Shown: piece by piece, positions 52,375 through 62,800 of the stretch
Position numbering within the stretch: position 1 is the stretch's first letter
Layout of the letters: every line of letters starts with the position of its first letter
Assembly (NCBI RefSeq): GCF_900101875.1
Contig: NZ_FNAI01000003.1
Span: 310,001 to 374,000 of the forward strand
Direction of reading: 5' to 3'
Length of the DNA stretch: 64,000 nucleotides
From: Mucilaginibacter pineti
GTDB lineage: Bacteria > Bacteroidota > Bacteroidia > Sphingobacteriales > Sphingobacteriaceae
Notes under the pieces: model-generated
The model's database searches: none
Seen by the model: only the letters and a program-made list of their open reading frames with translations
What the model was told of the DNA's origin: nothing
Position numbers and translations under genes: made by a program

Positions 52375-54330
52375 TTAAAATATATAATCTTTTTTGATCC
52401 CTAACTTTTTCATTTTTGAATTCAACGTAGTGGGAGGGAGGTTAAGCAGATCGGCAGCCCCGCCTTCGCCCCAGATCTTTCCATTGCATCTTTTTAACGC
52501 AGCAATAATATGCGCCCGTTCGTTCTCACTCATGGTTCGGATCTCTTTATTTTCAATAATTGCGGGCTGATCTATTACAGGAATATCCGGCAGCGCGATA
52601 TCTATATGATTTAATACATCCTCTTTGCTTAGCAGTACGCCTCTTTCAATCAAATTTTCAAGCTCTCTGATATTTCCCGGCCAGTTGTACTGTTTCATGT
52701 TTTCCAGAACAACATCGGATATTCCCCTGATCGTCCTCCCAACCTTTCGATTGTAGATGTTTAAAAAATAAGTGGCCAGTGCCGGTATATCTTCCTTTCG
52801 TTCGCGTAGTGGCGGCATGGTGATCAATATGACATTCAATCGGTAGTAAAGATCCAGCCGGAAACGACCCTCGGCCACCTCCTTTTCTAAATTACGGTTG
52901 GTGGCGGCAATTACCCTTACATCAGTTTTTATGGTTGTCCTGCCTCCTATACGTTCAATCTCTCTTTCCTGCAAAACCCTCAGCAGCTTAACCTGGAGTT
53001 CGAGGGGAATCTCTCCAATCTCATCCAAAAAAATAGTGCCCGTGTTCGCCAATTCGAACTTTCCGATTTTTCGTTCATAAGCACCGGTAAAAGATCCCTT
53101 TTCATGGCCGAATAATTCTGAGTCGATAAGCGTGGAGGGGAGGGCGGCGCAATTCACCTTAATAAACGGTTTAAGCTTTCTGGGTGAAAGGTGATGAATG
53201 CGATCAGCTATCTTTTCTTTGCCGGTGCCGCTCTCGCCAAGGATCAATACCGAAGAGTTATGTGGTGCCACCTGTATGATCTGATCAAATACATTGAGCA
53301 ATAAATGGCTGCTGCCAATAATCCCCTCAAAAAAACTTGGCGCAGGTGCAGGAATATTTTGTTTAATAGCTAAATTATCTATCAAACTTGTATCCAGCGG
53401 ATTATTTTCATCAACCATCATCCGTTTAATGAAACTCTGGAGTAACGGCTTAAAACGATCTGCCAGGATAAGATGATCCGCATTGTACGCGTCCGGTCGT
53501 CTGCTATAAAAATTACATTCAAAAGTAATATCACCATTGATGCTGACAGGAATTATGAGATGGGACCGTAAATCATACATCCTGCCAATCAGCGCTTTTA
53601 AAGGGGCGTCTTTGAAAAGTAGGTTCAGTTCTGTTTCATCATACCATGTAGCTATATTTGCGATCGTTTGTTTTGCTTTTAAAGCAGCTAGCTCCGCTAA
53701 CTTTAACTTGGAGATCATGGTTAGTTCTTTAGCACCGATGATCTGGTATTCTTCAAAACCTAATCTTAAAAAGCCAATTTCATTGAATTTATCAGGATTT
53801 GCGATACTTAAGCCGACACTCATGTATTCAAACGGAATATAAGGTTGTAAAGCCTGACCGACCAACATCAGCTTATGTTCCCAGTCTAAAACCATTTCAA
53901 GAATGTTTGCTATCTTTTTTTGAAGTATGGCATTTTGGTGCAAACCGTTCTCCCGGTTGTTTTCATAGCGATATAAAGCAATATCCAGTGCTATCAGTAC
54001 ATCCTTTTCACGAAAGGGCTTTACTACGAAACCGTAAGGGTTAGTTTTTTTTGCAGCCTCTAATACCCTTTGATTGGAATTCGCGGATATATATATAAAC
54101 GGGATGTTTTTTTCTGATAGTATATTAGCCAGGTCTATACCTGTTTTTTTTCCTTTCAGGTAAATATCAACCACAACAAATCCGGGCTGATGTTTTTCAA
54201 TAAGTTCGATCGCCTCCGAAAAGTTATCGGCAATTCCGCATACCTCATATCCGCCGCGCTGCAATATTTCTCCTAAAACGTCTGCTATAATAAATTCGTC
54301 TTCAACTATCAGTATACTTTTTTTACTCAT
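52375..54330 (-). CDS. Sigma54-dependent response regulator (paralogue of the one at 47653)
   Basis: 651 aa. Receiver with D11 and D55 (VVDIYLKG) and Lys in VVKPFREKD, a middle sensory-like region, AAA+ domain with Walker A GESGTGKE, sigma54 loop GSFTGA (Ala replaced by Ser compared with the usual GAFTGA) and Walker B TIFLDEIGEI, and a Fis-type HTH GGAADLLNLPPTTLNSKMKKL. Similar through its whole length to the protein at 47653, with near-identical HTH helices, so the two may bind the same sites. It has no kinase beside it; the orphan kinases at 36503 and 38776 are candidates. Confidence 0.92.
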   Translation of the reverse strand: MSKKSILIVEDEFIIADVLGEILQRGGYEVCGIADNFSEAIELIEKHQPGFVVVDIYLKGKKTGIDLANILSEKNIPFIYISANSNQRVLEAAKKTNPYGFVVKPFREKDVLIALDIALYRYENNRENGLHQNAILQKKIANILEMVLDWEHKLMLVGQALQPYIPFEYMSVGLSIANPDKFNEIGFLRLGFEEYQIIGAKELTMISKLKLAELAALKAKQTIANIATWYDETELNLLFKDAPLKALIGRMYDLRSHLIIPVSINGDITFECNFYSRRPDAYNADHLILADRFKPLLQSFIKRMMVDENNPLDTSLIDNLAIKQNIPAPAPSFFEGIIGSSHLLLNVFDQIIQVAPHNSSVLILGESGTGKEKIADRIHHLSPRKLKPFIKVNCAALPSTLIDSELFGHEKGSFTGAYERKIGKFELANTGTIFLDEIGEIPLELQVKLLRVLQEREIERIGGRTTIKTDVRVIAATNRNLEKEVAEGRFRLDLYYRLNVILITMPPLRERKEDIPALATYFLNIYNRKVGRTIRGISDVVLENMKQYNWPGNIRELENLIERGVLLSKEDVLNHIDIALPDIPVIDQPAIIENKEIRTMSENERAHIIAALKRCNGKIWGEGGAADLLNLPPTTLNSKMKKLGIKKDYIF

Positions 54331-54637
54331 TACCCGCTAATTTAATATAAGTAAGGCTTAACTTGTAATACTGTTACGTATTTGGATTTGAAACTGATAT
54401 AATTAAGTAAGTGCGATCTTGGTTTGAACTTTACCGGTTCAGTTGCACGTAGGATATGCTGGTTAAATATTCACCAAGATATGCCTTTTTTGATATTAAT
54501 GATAAGCATCTGGTTCTGTCCTTCACCCAGAAAATTCAGTTACGGCCATACCGCAAATTAATCATTTGTGAGATAATAATTAAAAGAGTTTGCACTAAAA
54601 AGTAAATGGCAGGTGGTTATAATGGGGGCGGTGATGT
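54331..54637. other. Gene-free spacer
   Basis: No gene, no convincing -24/-12 element and no RACG-N6-CGTY palindrome. The last part merges into the methyltransferase remnant. Confidence 0.4.
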
Positions 54638-55050
54638 TATCGGTGCATATAAATGGTAAAATCTTCCGGGCTGTAATCGGTACGAAGCCGGACGTTTGGG
54701 CCGAGCGTCCGGCAATAAGCTAATATGATTTCCGGGTCATAGGCGGCCAGCAGGCCGTTGGGGATAATGGACGGAGCAGGTTAAAAGCGAATCCTTTAGT
54801 GCAGCTTTCAAATAGTTTGCTGATGGCCTTATAAATAAAGTCGGGATCGTTCTGCTGGTAGTTCAGCGAGCCGCTGACCATCACGTAATCCGATAGGGGT
54901 AGTTCACCGGCCATAAAATCAGCCAACATAAACCGAGTGTCTGGCAGGAAGCCGTATCGTTTTTGTGCAGCTGCTAATAGTTCCGGTATTTGTTCTATCC
55001 CGATATAGGATAGCTGCGGGTATAGTGGGAACTTCTTGGTTGTCGACGAT
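54638..55050 (-). pseudogene. SAM-dependent methyltransferase, frameshifted remnant
   Basis: On the minus strand one frame gives LSYIGIEQIPELLAAAQKR, LADFMAGELPLSDYVMVSGS and LNYQQNDPDFIYKAISKLF (class I methyltransferase core). Near 54780 the similarity jumps frame to NGLLAAYDPEIILAYCRTLG and DYSPEDFTIYMH with a stop at 54638-54640. In the 5' direction a TGA interrupts the frame near 55050. At least one frameshift and a 5' truncation make it inactive. Confidence 0.75.
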
Positions 55051-55171
55051 CATTTGCTAATGTTGCGATCAAACATATTTATGATTTTGAAAGTAATAAG
55101 ATTAGGTACGATCCCGACAATTATAGGCGCTTTCTATTTACAGGCGCAGAAAACTGGCTCATTTATGTTTT

Positions 55172-55339
55172 GGAACTTATGGTCAGGGTTATGCGTCCAA
55201 TGAGGCGCTGCATCTTTCCGAATTGGAAAGAGCCACCACGCTTTTCATTTGCAACATCATTCGGAAAGAGTTGAACAGCCGGATAGATGATTACAGCCCG
55301 GAAGTGATCATTGTACAGATAATGTTTATACGAAAATGA
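55172..55339 (+). pseudogene. AraC-family regulator, internal remnant
   Basis: Plus-strand frame with GTYGQGYASNEALHLSELE and IRKELNSRIDDYSPEVIIVQ, ending in TGA at 55337-55339. This is the linker part, before the HTH, of Bacteroidota AraC regulators (family pattern NEALHLSE ... E-NSRID-FS-EVII-QI). Both the cupin-like N-terminus and the HTH are missing. Confidence 0.65.
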
Positions 55340-55433
55340 GAGGATATGCGTAAACTTTGATACGATATGAGGATATCCCGGCAACGCTTTTGCCTACTTT
55401 TACGATTTGAATAAAATATCAATTATATTATCC

Positions 55434-57899
55434 ATGAACCAATCTAACCAACTTAAGTCATTGTTCTTGCTGGCCTGTGCCTGCCTGACCGGGACTGTGC
55501 AAGCACAGGAAAGAAAAGCACCTGCTTATCCGCTGATCACCCACAACACTTACTTTAGCATCTGGTCAAATACTGATCAACTGAACAACTCTACCACAAC
55601 ACACTGGACAGGGGCAGAGCACTCTTTACTGGGGCTGATCAATGTGGATGGTAAGATTTATCGTTTCCTTGGAAAAGAACAGACCAACTATAAAACTATA
55701 CTGAGCGCTTCGGATGAGGCGGCCTATAACGTTAGTTACACTGAAAACAAACCAGCGGGCGACTGGACCTCGCTAAAATACAGCGCTACCGACTGGAAGT
55801 CTGGACAGGCGCCGATTGGCGACGATGAGAAGAGCGTAAAAACGTTGTGGAAATCGGACGACATTTGGGTAAGGCGGACGTTTAGTCTTAGCTCGATCGC
55901 CGGTATTAATGAGCTTTTATTAAAACTTAACCATGACGATAACGTGGAGGTTTTTCTGAACGGCACCCAGGTTTTAAAGAAGAAAGGCTGGACAAGCAGT
56001 TTCCAATATTTCCCTATCAATAAAAATGCACTTAAAGCGGGGCAAAATGTGATCGCCATTCACCTGGCTAATACGGCAGGTGGGCGCTTTTTAGATTTTG
56101 GCCTTGCAGACAAATTAAAAGACAATGCTGCCCAAATTTTGCTGGCCGAACAAAAAAATGTCGAGGTGAAGGCAACGCAAACAATTTACAATTTCACCGC
56201 CGGAAAAGTGAACCTTCAACTTACTTTCACTTCACCGCTGTTGTTGAATGATCTGCGTTTGTTATCTCGTCCGGTTTCATACATTGCTTATAAAGTGAAT
56301 GCAAATGACGGAAAAACTCACGCCGTAAAAGTTTTCCTCGGCGCATCATCTGATATCGCGGTCTACCAGCCTTCACAGGAGGTTAGCGCGCAAAAATATG
56401 CTACTGCTAAACTTTCTGTTTTAAAAACCGGTACCATTGAGCAGCCTGTTCTTCAAAAAGGCGGCGACGATATGCGTATCGATTGGGGCTATTTTTATGT
56501 AGCCGCGCCAAAAACTGCGGGAACGGTTCAATTTATTACCAAAGGCAGCGAAGCAGCCGACGCATTCAGGAAGGGAGCTGTTTCATCAACCGTGGTTAAA
56601 GGCCGTTCACTTTCATTAAACACGATCGTCCCTTTCGGAACTGTTGGTAAAAACGCTATTGAGCGCTTTGTTGAGTTAGGGTTTGACGAACGGTTTTCTG
56701 TACAGTATTTCAATACTAATTTAAGGCCATGGTGGAATAACTCGGGTAAAGCTACCATTGAAGGCGAACTTACAGACGCGTTAAATGAATACCAGTCTGT
56801 TACACAAAAATGCATTGCTTTTGATAAGGAAGTTTATGCGGATGCCTTACGCTCGGGAGGTAAGGAGTATGCACACTTGTGCGTATTGGCTTATCGTCAA
56901 AGCATTGCGGCGCATGCGCTTGTTAAAAGTCCTGAAGGTGAAACCTTATGGTTATCCAAGGAAAACAATAGCGGCGGGTTTATAAATACTGTGGATGTAA
57001 CGTATCCGTCGGCACCGCTTTACCTGCTGTATAACCCCGAATTGATGCAGGGTATGCTGAACGGTATTTTCCATTTCAGTGAAACGGGCAAATATCCGCA
57101 CCCATGGGCAGCGCATGATTTGGGTACTTATCCAAAGGCCAACGGACAAACCTATGGTGAGCCGATGCCGATAGAGGAATCCGGTAATATGATCATCCTT
57201 TGTGCCGCTATTGCAAAAGTAGAGGGCAATGCCGGCTATGCAAAAAAACACTGGCAAACGCTAACCACCTGGGTTGATTACCTTGCCAAAGAAGGCTTGG
57301 ATCCAAAAACCCAGTTATGTACGGATGATTTTGCCGGCCACCTGGCCCGCAACGCCAATTTATCGGTGAAAGCCATTGTAGCGATAGCTTGTTACGCGCA
57401 AATGGCCGAAACATTAGGTGAAACCGAAACGGCTAAAAAATACCGGGCCATAGCCGAAGGCATGGTGCCTGAGTGGATAAAAATGGCTGATGCCGGCGAT
57501 CATTATGCGCTCACTTTTGATAACAAAGATACCTGGAGCCAGAAATATAACCTGGTTTGGGACAAGGTATTAAGCCTGCATCTATTTCCTCAAAAAGTTT
57601 ATGATACCGAAACCAAATATTACCTAACAAAAGGCAATAAATTCGGTATCCCGCTGGATAGCCGTAAAACATATACCAAGAATGACTGGATAGCCTGGAC
57701 AGCGACTTTCGCTCCTCAAAAAGATCAGTTCGAGGCACTGATCAAGCCGCTTTATATACACGCCCTGGAAACACCATCACGCGTACCGCTAAATGATTTT
57801 TACGATTCAAAAACAGGAATCAGGGAAAACTTCAAAGCAAGGAGCGTAGTAGGGGGCTTTTATATGAAAATACTGGCTGATAAATTGAAAGCACAGTAA
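55434..57899 (+). CDS. Secreted glutaminase-A-like protein (DUF4964/DUF5127/DUF4965)
   Basis: 821 aa from the ATG at 55434, which starts a clear signal peptide (ends VQAQ); the ATG at 55407 would add 9 residues. The N-terminal PLITHNTYFSIWSNTDQLNN is DUF4964; the DUF5127-like domain follows, then an alpha/alpha-barrel part with HPWAAHDLGTYPKANGQTYG, PIEESGNMIIL and FAGHLARNANLSVKAIVA, characteristic of DUF4965/DUF1793. About residues 87-225 hold an inserted beta-sandwich (WKSDDIWVRRTFSL, DDNVEVFLNGTQV). Related proteins are annotated glutaminase A, but they may be glycoside hydrolases; the true reaction is uncertain. A terminator-like hairpin follows. Confidence 0.85.
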   Translation: MNQSNQLKSLFLLACACLTGTVQAQERKAPAYPLITHNTYFSIWSNTDQLNNSTTTHWTGAEHSLLGLINVDGKIYRFLGKEQTNYKTILSASDEAAYNVSYTENKPAGDWTSLKYSATDWKSGQAPIGDDEKSVKTLWKSDDIWVRRTFSLSSIAGINELLLKLNHDDNVEVFLNGTQVLKKKGWTSSFQYFPINKNALKAGQNVIAIHLANTAGGRFLDFGLADKLKDNAAQILLAEQKNVEVKATQTIYNFTAGKVNLQLTFTSPLLLNDLRLLSRPVSYIAYKVNANDGKTHAVKVFLGASSDIAVYQPSQEVSAQKYATAKLSVLKTGTIEQPVLQKGGDDMRIDWGYFYVAAPKTAGTVQFITKGSEAADAFRKGAVSSTVVKGRSLSLNTIVPFGTVGKNAIERFVELGFDERFSVQYFNTNLRPWWNNSGKATIEGELTDALNEYQSVTQKCIAFDKEVYADALRSGGKEYAHLCVLAYRQSIAAHALVKSPEGETLWLSKENNSGGFINTVDVTYPSAPLYLLYNPELMQGMLNGIFHFSETGKYPHPWAAHDLGTYPKANGQTYGEPMPIEESGNMIILCAAIAKVEGNAGYAKKHWQTLTTWVDYLAKEGLDPKTQLCTDDFAGHLARNANLSVKAIVAIACYAQMAETLGETETAKKYRAIAEGMVPEWIKMADAGDHYALTFDNKDTWSQKYNLVWDKVLSLHLFPQKVYDTETKYYLTKGNKFGIPLDSRKTYTKNDWIAWTATFAPQKDQFEALIKPLYIHALETPSRVPLNDFYDSKTGIRENFKARSVVGGFYMKILADKLKAQ

Positions 57900-57925
57900 A
57901 TCACTGAACATTTAATAATACGAGC

Positions 57926-57961
57926 CATACAGTCCCTGTTTTGAGAGAGCAGGGCTGTATG
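57926..57961 (+). terminator. Hairpin after the DUF4965 gene
   Basis: CATACAGTCCCTG (57926-57938) and CAGGGCTGTATG (57950-57961) form a 12-bp stem with one bulged T and an 11-base loop, followed by a T-rich stretch (GTGGTTTGTTT). Confidence 0.65.
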
Positions 57962-58123
57962 TGGTTTGTTTAATAGCAGGGGGCCTTTTCTTCGGGTTGA
58001 CCGCAAAACTGACCAGGTTAAGGAAATTTGTAATCAAAATGAAGCAATAACGGTGCGGCGATTACAGAATCAAAAGTAAAACTGTAAACTTGCAGGGTTC
58101 CAGCCATAGATTCGTCAAGATTT

Positions 58124-58990
58124 ATGAAAACATCTGAATTCCCCACTGTACGTTGTCTCACCAGTTCACAAAATGTGCCGGGCGGCGTTTCGATTATCAG
58201 CTACAATTCGGAGGCGGTAAGTATCAATGCCAAGGTCAATTTAACGCAGAATTTATTTAGTTTTTTGCTGGAGGGCCAGAAAAGTGTGCATTATGCCGGG
58301 AGAAGGGTAGTGATCAGCCCCAACCAATTTCTATTGATGTCCTCGGGCAACTGCCTGATGAGCGAAAAGATCGCTGCACCCAGCGGCCGTTACAAGAGCC
58401 TGTTGTTTTTTTTCGACGATAAACTGCTGACAGATTTTTTTACGCGTCATCCCCAGGCTGTCCAGGCTCTGGCAAAAAAAGGTGAAGAGGAACCTTTTCT
58501 GGTATTCGAAAAGGATGCGTTCCTGGTCAATTTCATTGAATCACTTGGGTATATGCTGTCCTCAGGCCATCCTTTGTCCGCAGAATTGCAGCAAGTAAAA
58601 CTGGAGGAGTTACTGGTTTATCTCAGCCAGTATTATCCTGAACAAATCCGCCGGCTGCGGAATTCGAGTTACCAGGTCGACGACGGCTTATTGATCCGCT
58701 CGGCTGTCACGGCAAACATCGACAATGCTGTAACGGTGGAGGAGCTTGCCTTCCTCTGTCACATGAGCATCTCCACCTTCAAAAGGCGCTTTGCTAAACT
58801 TTATGGTACCTCACCTAACAAATGGCTGCTTGAAAAACGGATGCAGAAGGCCGCCCATTTGCTAAAACAGGGCGAATACAAAGCAAGCGAGATCTATTTC
58901 CAACTGGGCTATGAGAACCTGTCGAGTTTTATCCATTCTTTTAAGCGGGTGCACGGGATAACGCCGAAACAATTCCAGCTTTTAAATTGA
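58124..58990 (+). CDS. AraC-family transcriptional regulator
   Basis: 288 aa. The N-terminal cupin-like domain covers about 1-160 (YAGRRVVISPNQFLLMSSGN). The C-terminal pair of HTH units (about 185-285) reads VEELAFLCHMSISTFKRRF, then ASEIYFQLGYENLSSFIHSF and RVHGITPKQFQ, with all AraC hallmarks. It would bind a small molecule and activate target genes. The DinB-family gene lies 89 bases downstream on the same strand and is a possible target. Confidence 0.9.
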   Translation: MKTSEFPTVRCLTSSQNVPGGVSIISYNSEAVSINAKVNLTQNLFSFLLEGQKSVHYAGRRVVISPNQFLLMSSGNCLMSEKIAAPSGRYKSLLFFFDDKLLTDFFTRHPQAVQALAKKGEEEPFLVFEKDAFLVNFIESLGYMLSSGHPLSAELQQVKLEELLVYLSQYYPEQIRRLRNSSYQVDDGLLIRSAVTANIDNAVTVEELAFLCHMSISTFKRRFAKLYGTSPNKWLLEKRMQKAAHLLKQGEYKASEIYFQLGYENLSSFIHSFKRVHGITPKQFQLLN

Positions 58991-59079
58991 ACGTTTAACG
59001 ATACTTTTTGAACGTCAGGCCAGCTGCTGGCCTTGCTATACAGTATACCTTTGCTGACGGAAAATATCACAAAAGAAAA

Positions 59080-59637
59080 ATGAACAAACAATATTTTGAA
59101 GCGCTGGCTGGGTTTAATCACTGGGCAGATCAAAAGGTAATAGGCTGGTTAGACCAGATCAATGACGAACAATGGACACAGGTGGTCACCAGCAGTTTTA
59201 GTAGCATCGAAAAAACGGCCATACATCTTGCTAGTGCTGAAAAGATCTGGATCGACTTTTGGACAAACGCACCCGATCCCGTTTATTTGTCTGCCGAATT
59301 TAAAGGCACTAAGAATGATTTAATAGCCATCTGGAAAAAAGCATCAGCCGGCTTAAAATACTTCATGGAAAATCATCTTCAGGAAGACTATCAGCAACCG
59401 GTCAGTTTTATTTATCCAAATGGTACAGTCGCCCAAATGGAATACTGGCAGACATTTGCACATATCGTCAACCATTCGACCTATCATCGCGGACAATTGG
59501 TGACCATGCTTCGCCAGGTCGGGTTCGCTGATTTTTCTTCCATCGATCTAATTACTTATTATATCTATAGCAGTAAAAATATATTTGTGAGCTCCGAAAC
59601 CAAAGAGGTAATCACTTCTATGGACCTAAAAGGATAA
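59080..59637 (+). CDS. DinB-family protein
   Basis: 185 aa from the ATG at 59080 (MNKQYFEALAGFNHWAD); an upstream ATG at 59008 would add 24 residues of poor quality. The four-helix bundle with three metal-ligand His shows in FNHWADQKV (near the N-terminus), AIHLASAEKIW and HIVNHSTYHRGQLVTMLRQVG. The family includes metal-dependent thiol transferases and damage-inducible proteins; a specific reaction cannot be named. Confidence 0.88.
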   Translation: MNKQYFEALAGFNHWADQKVIGWLDQINDEQWTQVVTSSFSSIEKTAIHLASAEKIWIDFWTNAPDPVYLSAEFKGTKNDLIAIWKKASAGLKYFMENHLQEDYQQPVSFIYPNGTVAQMEYWQTFAHIVNHSTYHRGQLVTMLRQVGFADFSSIDLITYYIYSSKNIFVSSETKEVITSMDLKG

Positions 59638-59835
59638 TCCGAAATATCATGCGAGATAGAAATGGCGACATTGGGATTGCAAGGTAATTTAGGTTAGCTG
59701 TTATTGGTGAAAAAGGATAGTTTAACAAACTTTAGCACTTGAGTACTTGCAATGCCATATTCTTGTATTAGGGCTTTTTTTGTATGCAAAAAAAAATTAC
59801 TTTCACGCTTGCAAAACCTGATTTGCGCTTATCAC

Positions 59836-62800
59836 ATGAAGTATTGTTTGTTATCGTTTTTATTCCTGCTTTTTTTATCAAAAACCTCTGTTGCCCAAAA
59901 AATCGAACTCATTAATTCCGGTGAGTTAATTGATAAAGCAGTTACGTTATACGATTCCAGTCAGCATAAAACAGCATTAAAGCTGCTTGAAAAGGTTAGT
60001 CGGAGTGATACCAATTATGTAAGGGCCGTTTATGAAAAATCAATTAATTGCGAGGCCGACAGCCAATACACACAAGCAATAAAATATTGCCTGGAAGGCC
60101 TTGCCCTTAAAGAACAGCGCGATTACGAGCCCGATCTTTATAACACCTATGGCAATACCCTCAATGATATGGGGCAAAACGAAAATGCCCTTAAAGTTTT
60201 TGATTTTGCAATTGGTAAATACCCGGCATATTCATTACTTTATTTTAATAAAGGGATCACGCTCATTGCTTTAAAACGATATGCCGATGCCGAAGCTGAA
60301 TTTAAAAAAACCTTGCTTATAAACCCCTATATGTACAGTGCCCATTACCAATTGGGCGTTACGGCATTACAGCAGGGCAAAATAATACCGGCTTTTTTGA
60401 GTTTTACCGGCTACCTCCTTATTAACCCGAAAGGTAAATACTGGTCAAAGTCTATTGGTTTTTTAGATAAAATAACAAAAAGTACGGACGATATTCTTGA
60501 AGTTAAAAACAAGCGAACCAACCCGCAAGATGATGCATATTCGGAAATAGAAGAAATAGTGCTTTCAAAAATAGCCCTCGATAAATCATATAAGTCTACA
60601 ATTTCAATTGACGATGCTATTTCAAGGCAAATGCAAGCCATTTTTGAAAAAATGGAATATAAAAAAGAAAGTAATGATTTTTGGATACAGTACTATCTAC
60701 CTTATTTTAAACAAATTTACAGCCAGGGCAAGCTGGAACCTTTTGTTTTTCACAGTTTTTCAAACGTAAAAATCGCTATAATACAGGATTACAATAACAA
60801 GAATAAAAAATTACTGGACAATTTTGTAAACGAAGCCGCAACATACTTTGACCTGATAAGAGTCACCCGCGAACTGAATTTTGCAAAACGGGATTCTGCT
60901 ACAGTAAGATATTATTTTGAGGACGGAAAACTAATAGGTAAAGGAACTGTAAGTAACAAGGGGCAAAGTATAACCGGGCCCTGGGAATCAAATTTTCCTG
61001 CAGGGAACGTAAAGGCTTTGGGCAATTACAACACTGCTGGTAAAAAGGAAGGCGCCTGGACCTATTATTTTAATAGCGGAAACGTAAAATCAAAACAGAT
61101 CTTTAAAGATGGAAAGCTTAATGGTTTTCAACAATATTATTTTGAAAACGGTAATTTAAGCGCACAGGAAACCTATTTAAATGGCGTTGCCGAAGGACCT
61201 GTCACCACTTATTATTATAATGGTAAACCAAGCTCGTATGTTAATTATAAGCTCGATAAAAAACAAGGCGAAGAAAAACAGTATTACAGCAATGGTGCAT
61301 TGCAAACTATTAACAATTATGTTAATGAAGTGCTAAATGGCCTTGTTACAGAATATTTTAAAAGTGGTAGCGTAAAAAGCACCACAAATTACGCTGCCGG
61401 AAAATTGGAAGGTCAGTATAAATCTTACTATGAAAGCGGGCGCCTATCTGTCCAAGGCCAATTCTCTAAAAATAATGCCGAAGGTGATTTTATTTATTAT
61501 TACGACTCTGATAAAGTAAAAGAAAAACGTCATTTCGTAAATAATAATGAAGAAGGTGTTCATCAGGAATTTTACGAAAACGGCCAGCTATCAAACAGCT
61601 CTACCTATAAAAAAGGTAAACTTGATGGTGAAGCAGTGGGCTATTATGAAGATGGAAAGCTTTTTTCAAAATATGTATATGACAATGGTATCACCAGATC
61701 TGAAAACTATGTTAATCCGGCCGGTGGTAAAATTTACACGGCCGAAGTAAAAGCTGATGACATTAACATAGTTGTATACCATACCGATGGTTATAAAAAT
61801 TCTCACTCCAGTTACAGTGCAAAAGGAGAGATAGAGGGTCCGGATACTATTTTTTATCCATCGGGCAAAGTAAACCAGATAAATCAGTATAAGGATGGCG
61901 CTCTAAATGGCACTTCCGTTACTTATTACCTTAACGGGAAAATAAAATCTGAAGTAAACGTAACTGATGGTAAGGATAACGGATATTCCAGCAGCTTTTA
62001 TCAAAATGGCAAGCCCGAATCTGAGGGCTGGATGCAGGACGGACAGCACCAGGGCGAATGGTTGTTTTATGATGAAAACGGCAAACTGACAGGCAGGTCA
62101 TATTATTTGAATAATGATCTGGATGGTTATAGAGAAAGTTATGACCCCAATGGCAAGAAAAATCTCGAAGAAAAATATCATCTGGGATGGTTGGAAAAAT
62201 TGACCCAGTATGATACCTCAGAAAAAGTCATGGCGGTTGATACTTTTCCGAAATGTACAGGAAAGTACAAAATCGTATACCCTGATGGGAAGCTAAAAGC
62301 GGAAGGCAACTATATCAATGGCAATTTTGATGGTCCCTTTAAATTATACTACTTTGATGGCTCGGTAGAAAGTAGCTACATCTATAAACGTGGCGATATC
62401 GACAGTACTTATACAAGTTATTATTACGGCGGTAAAAAGCACAGTGAGGGCAGCTTTCACTACGGGGAGAAAACCGGCGAGTGGAAGGTTTACGACGAAG
62501 ACGGCAGGTTAAGCAGCGTCACTAATTATATTGCTGATGAAACCAACGGCGAAAAAACATACTATTTTGAAACCGGGGTAAAAGATTATGCGGGCAATTA
62601 TAAAGCCGGTGTGCTCGCCGGTATTTCAAAAAAATATGACCCCGATGGCAGCCTTGCTTATCAAATAAACTTCAGCAACGATAACGCGATATCTTATTCC
62701 TATTTAGGCACCGACGGCAAACTGGTGCCAGATAAACCAATCGATTTTACAAATGGGTTAATTAAAGCATATTTCCAAAACGGAAAGCAATCCCGCGAGT

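Noticed and set aside
55163..55384. Minus-strand frame of 73 codons
   Set aside because: The opposite strand carries a recognisable AraC linker segment; the minus frame has no likeness to any family.
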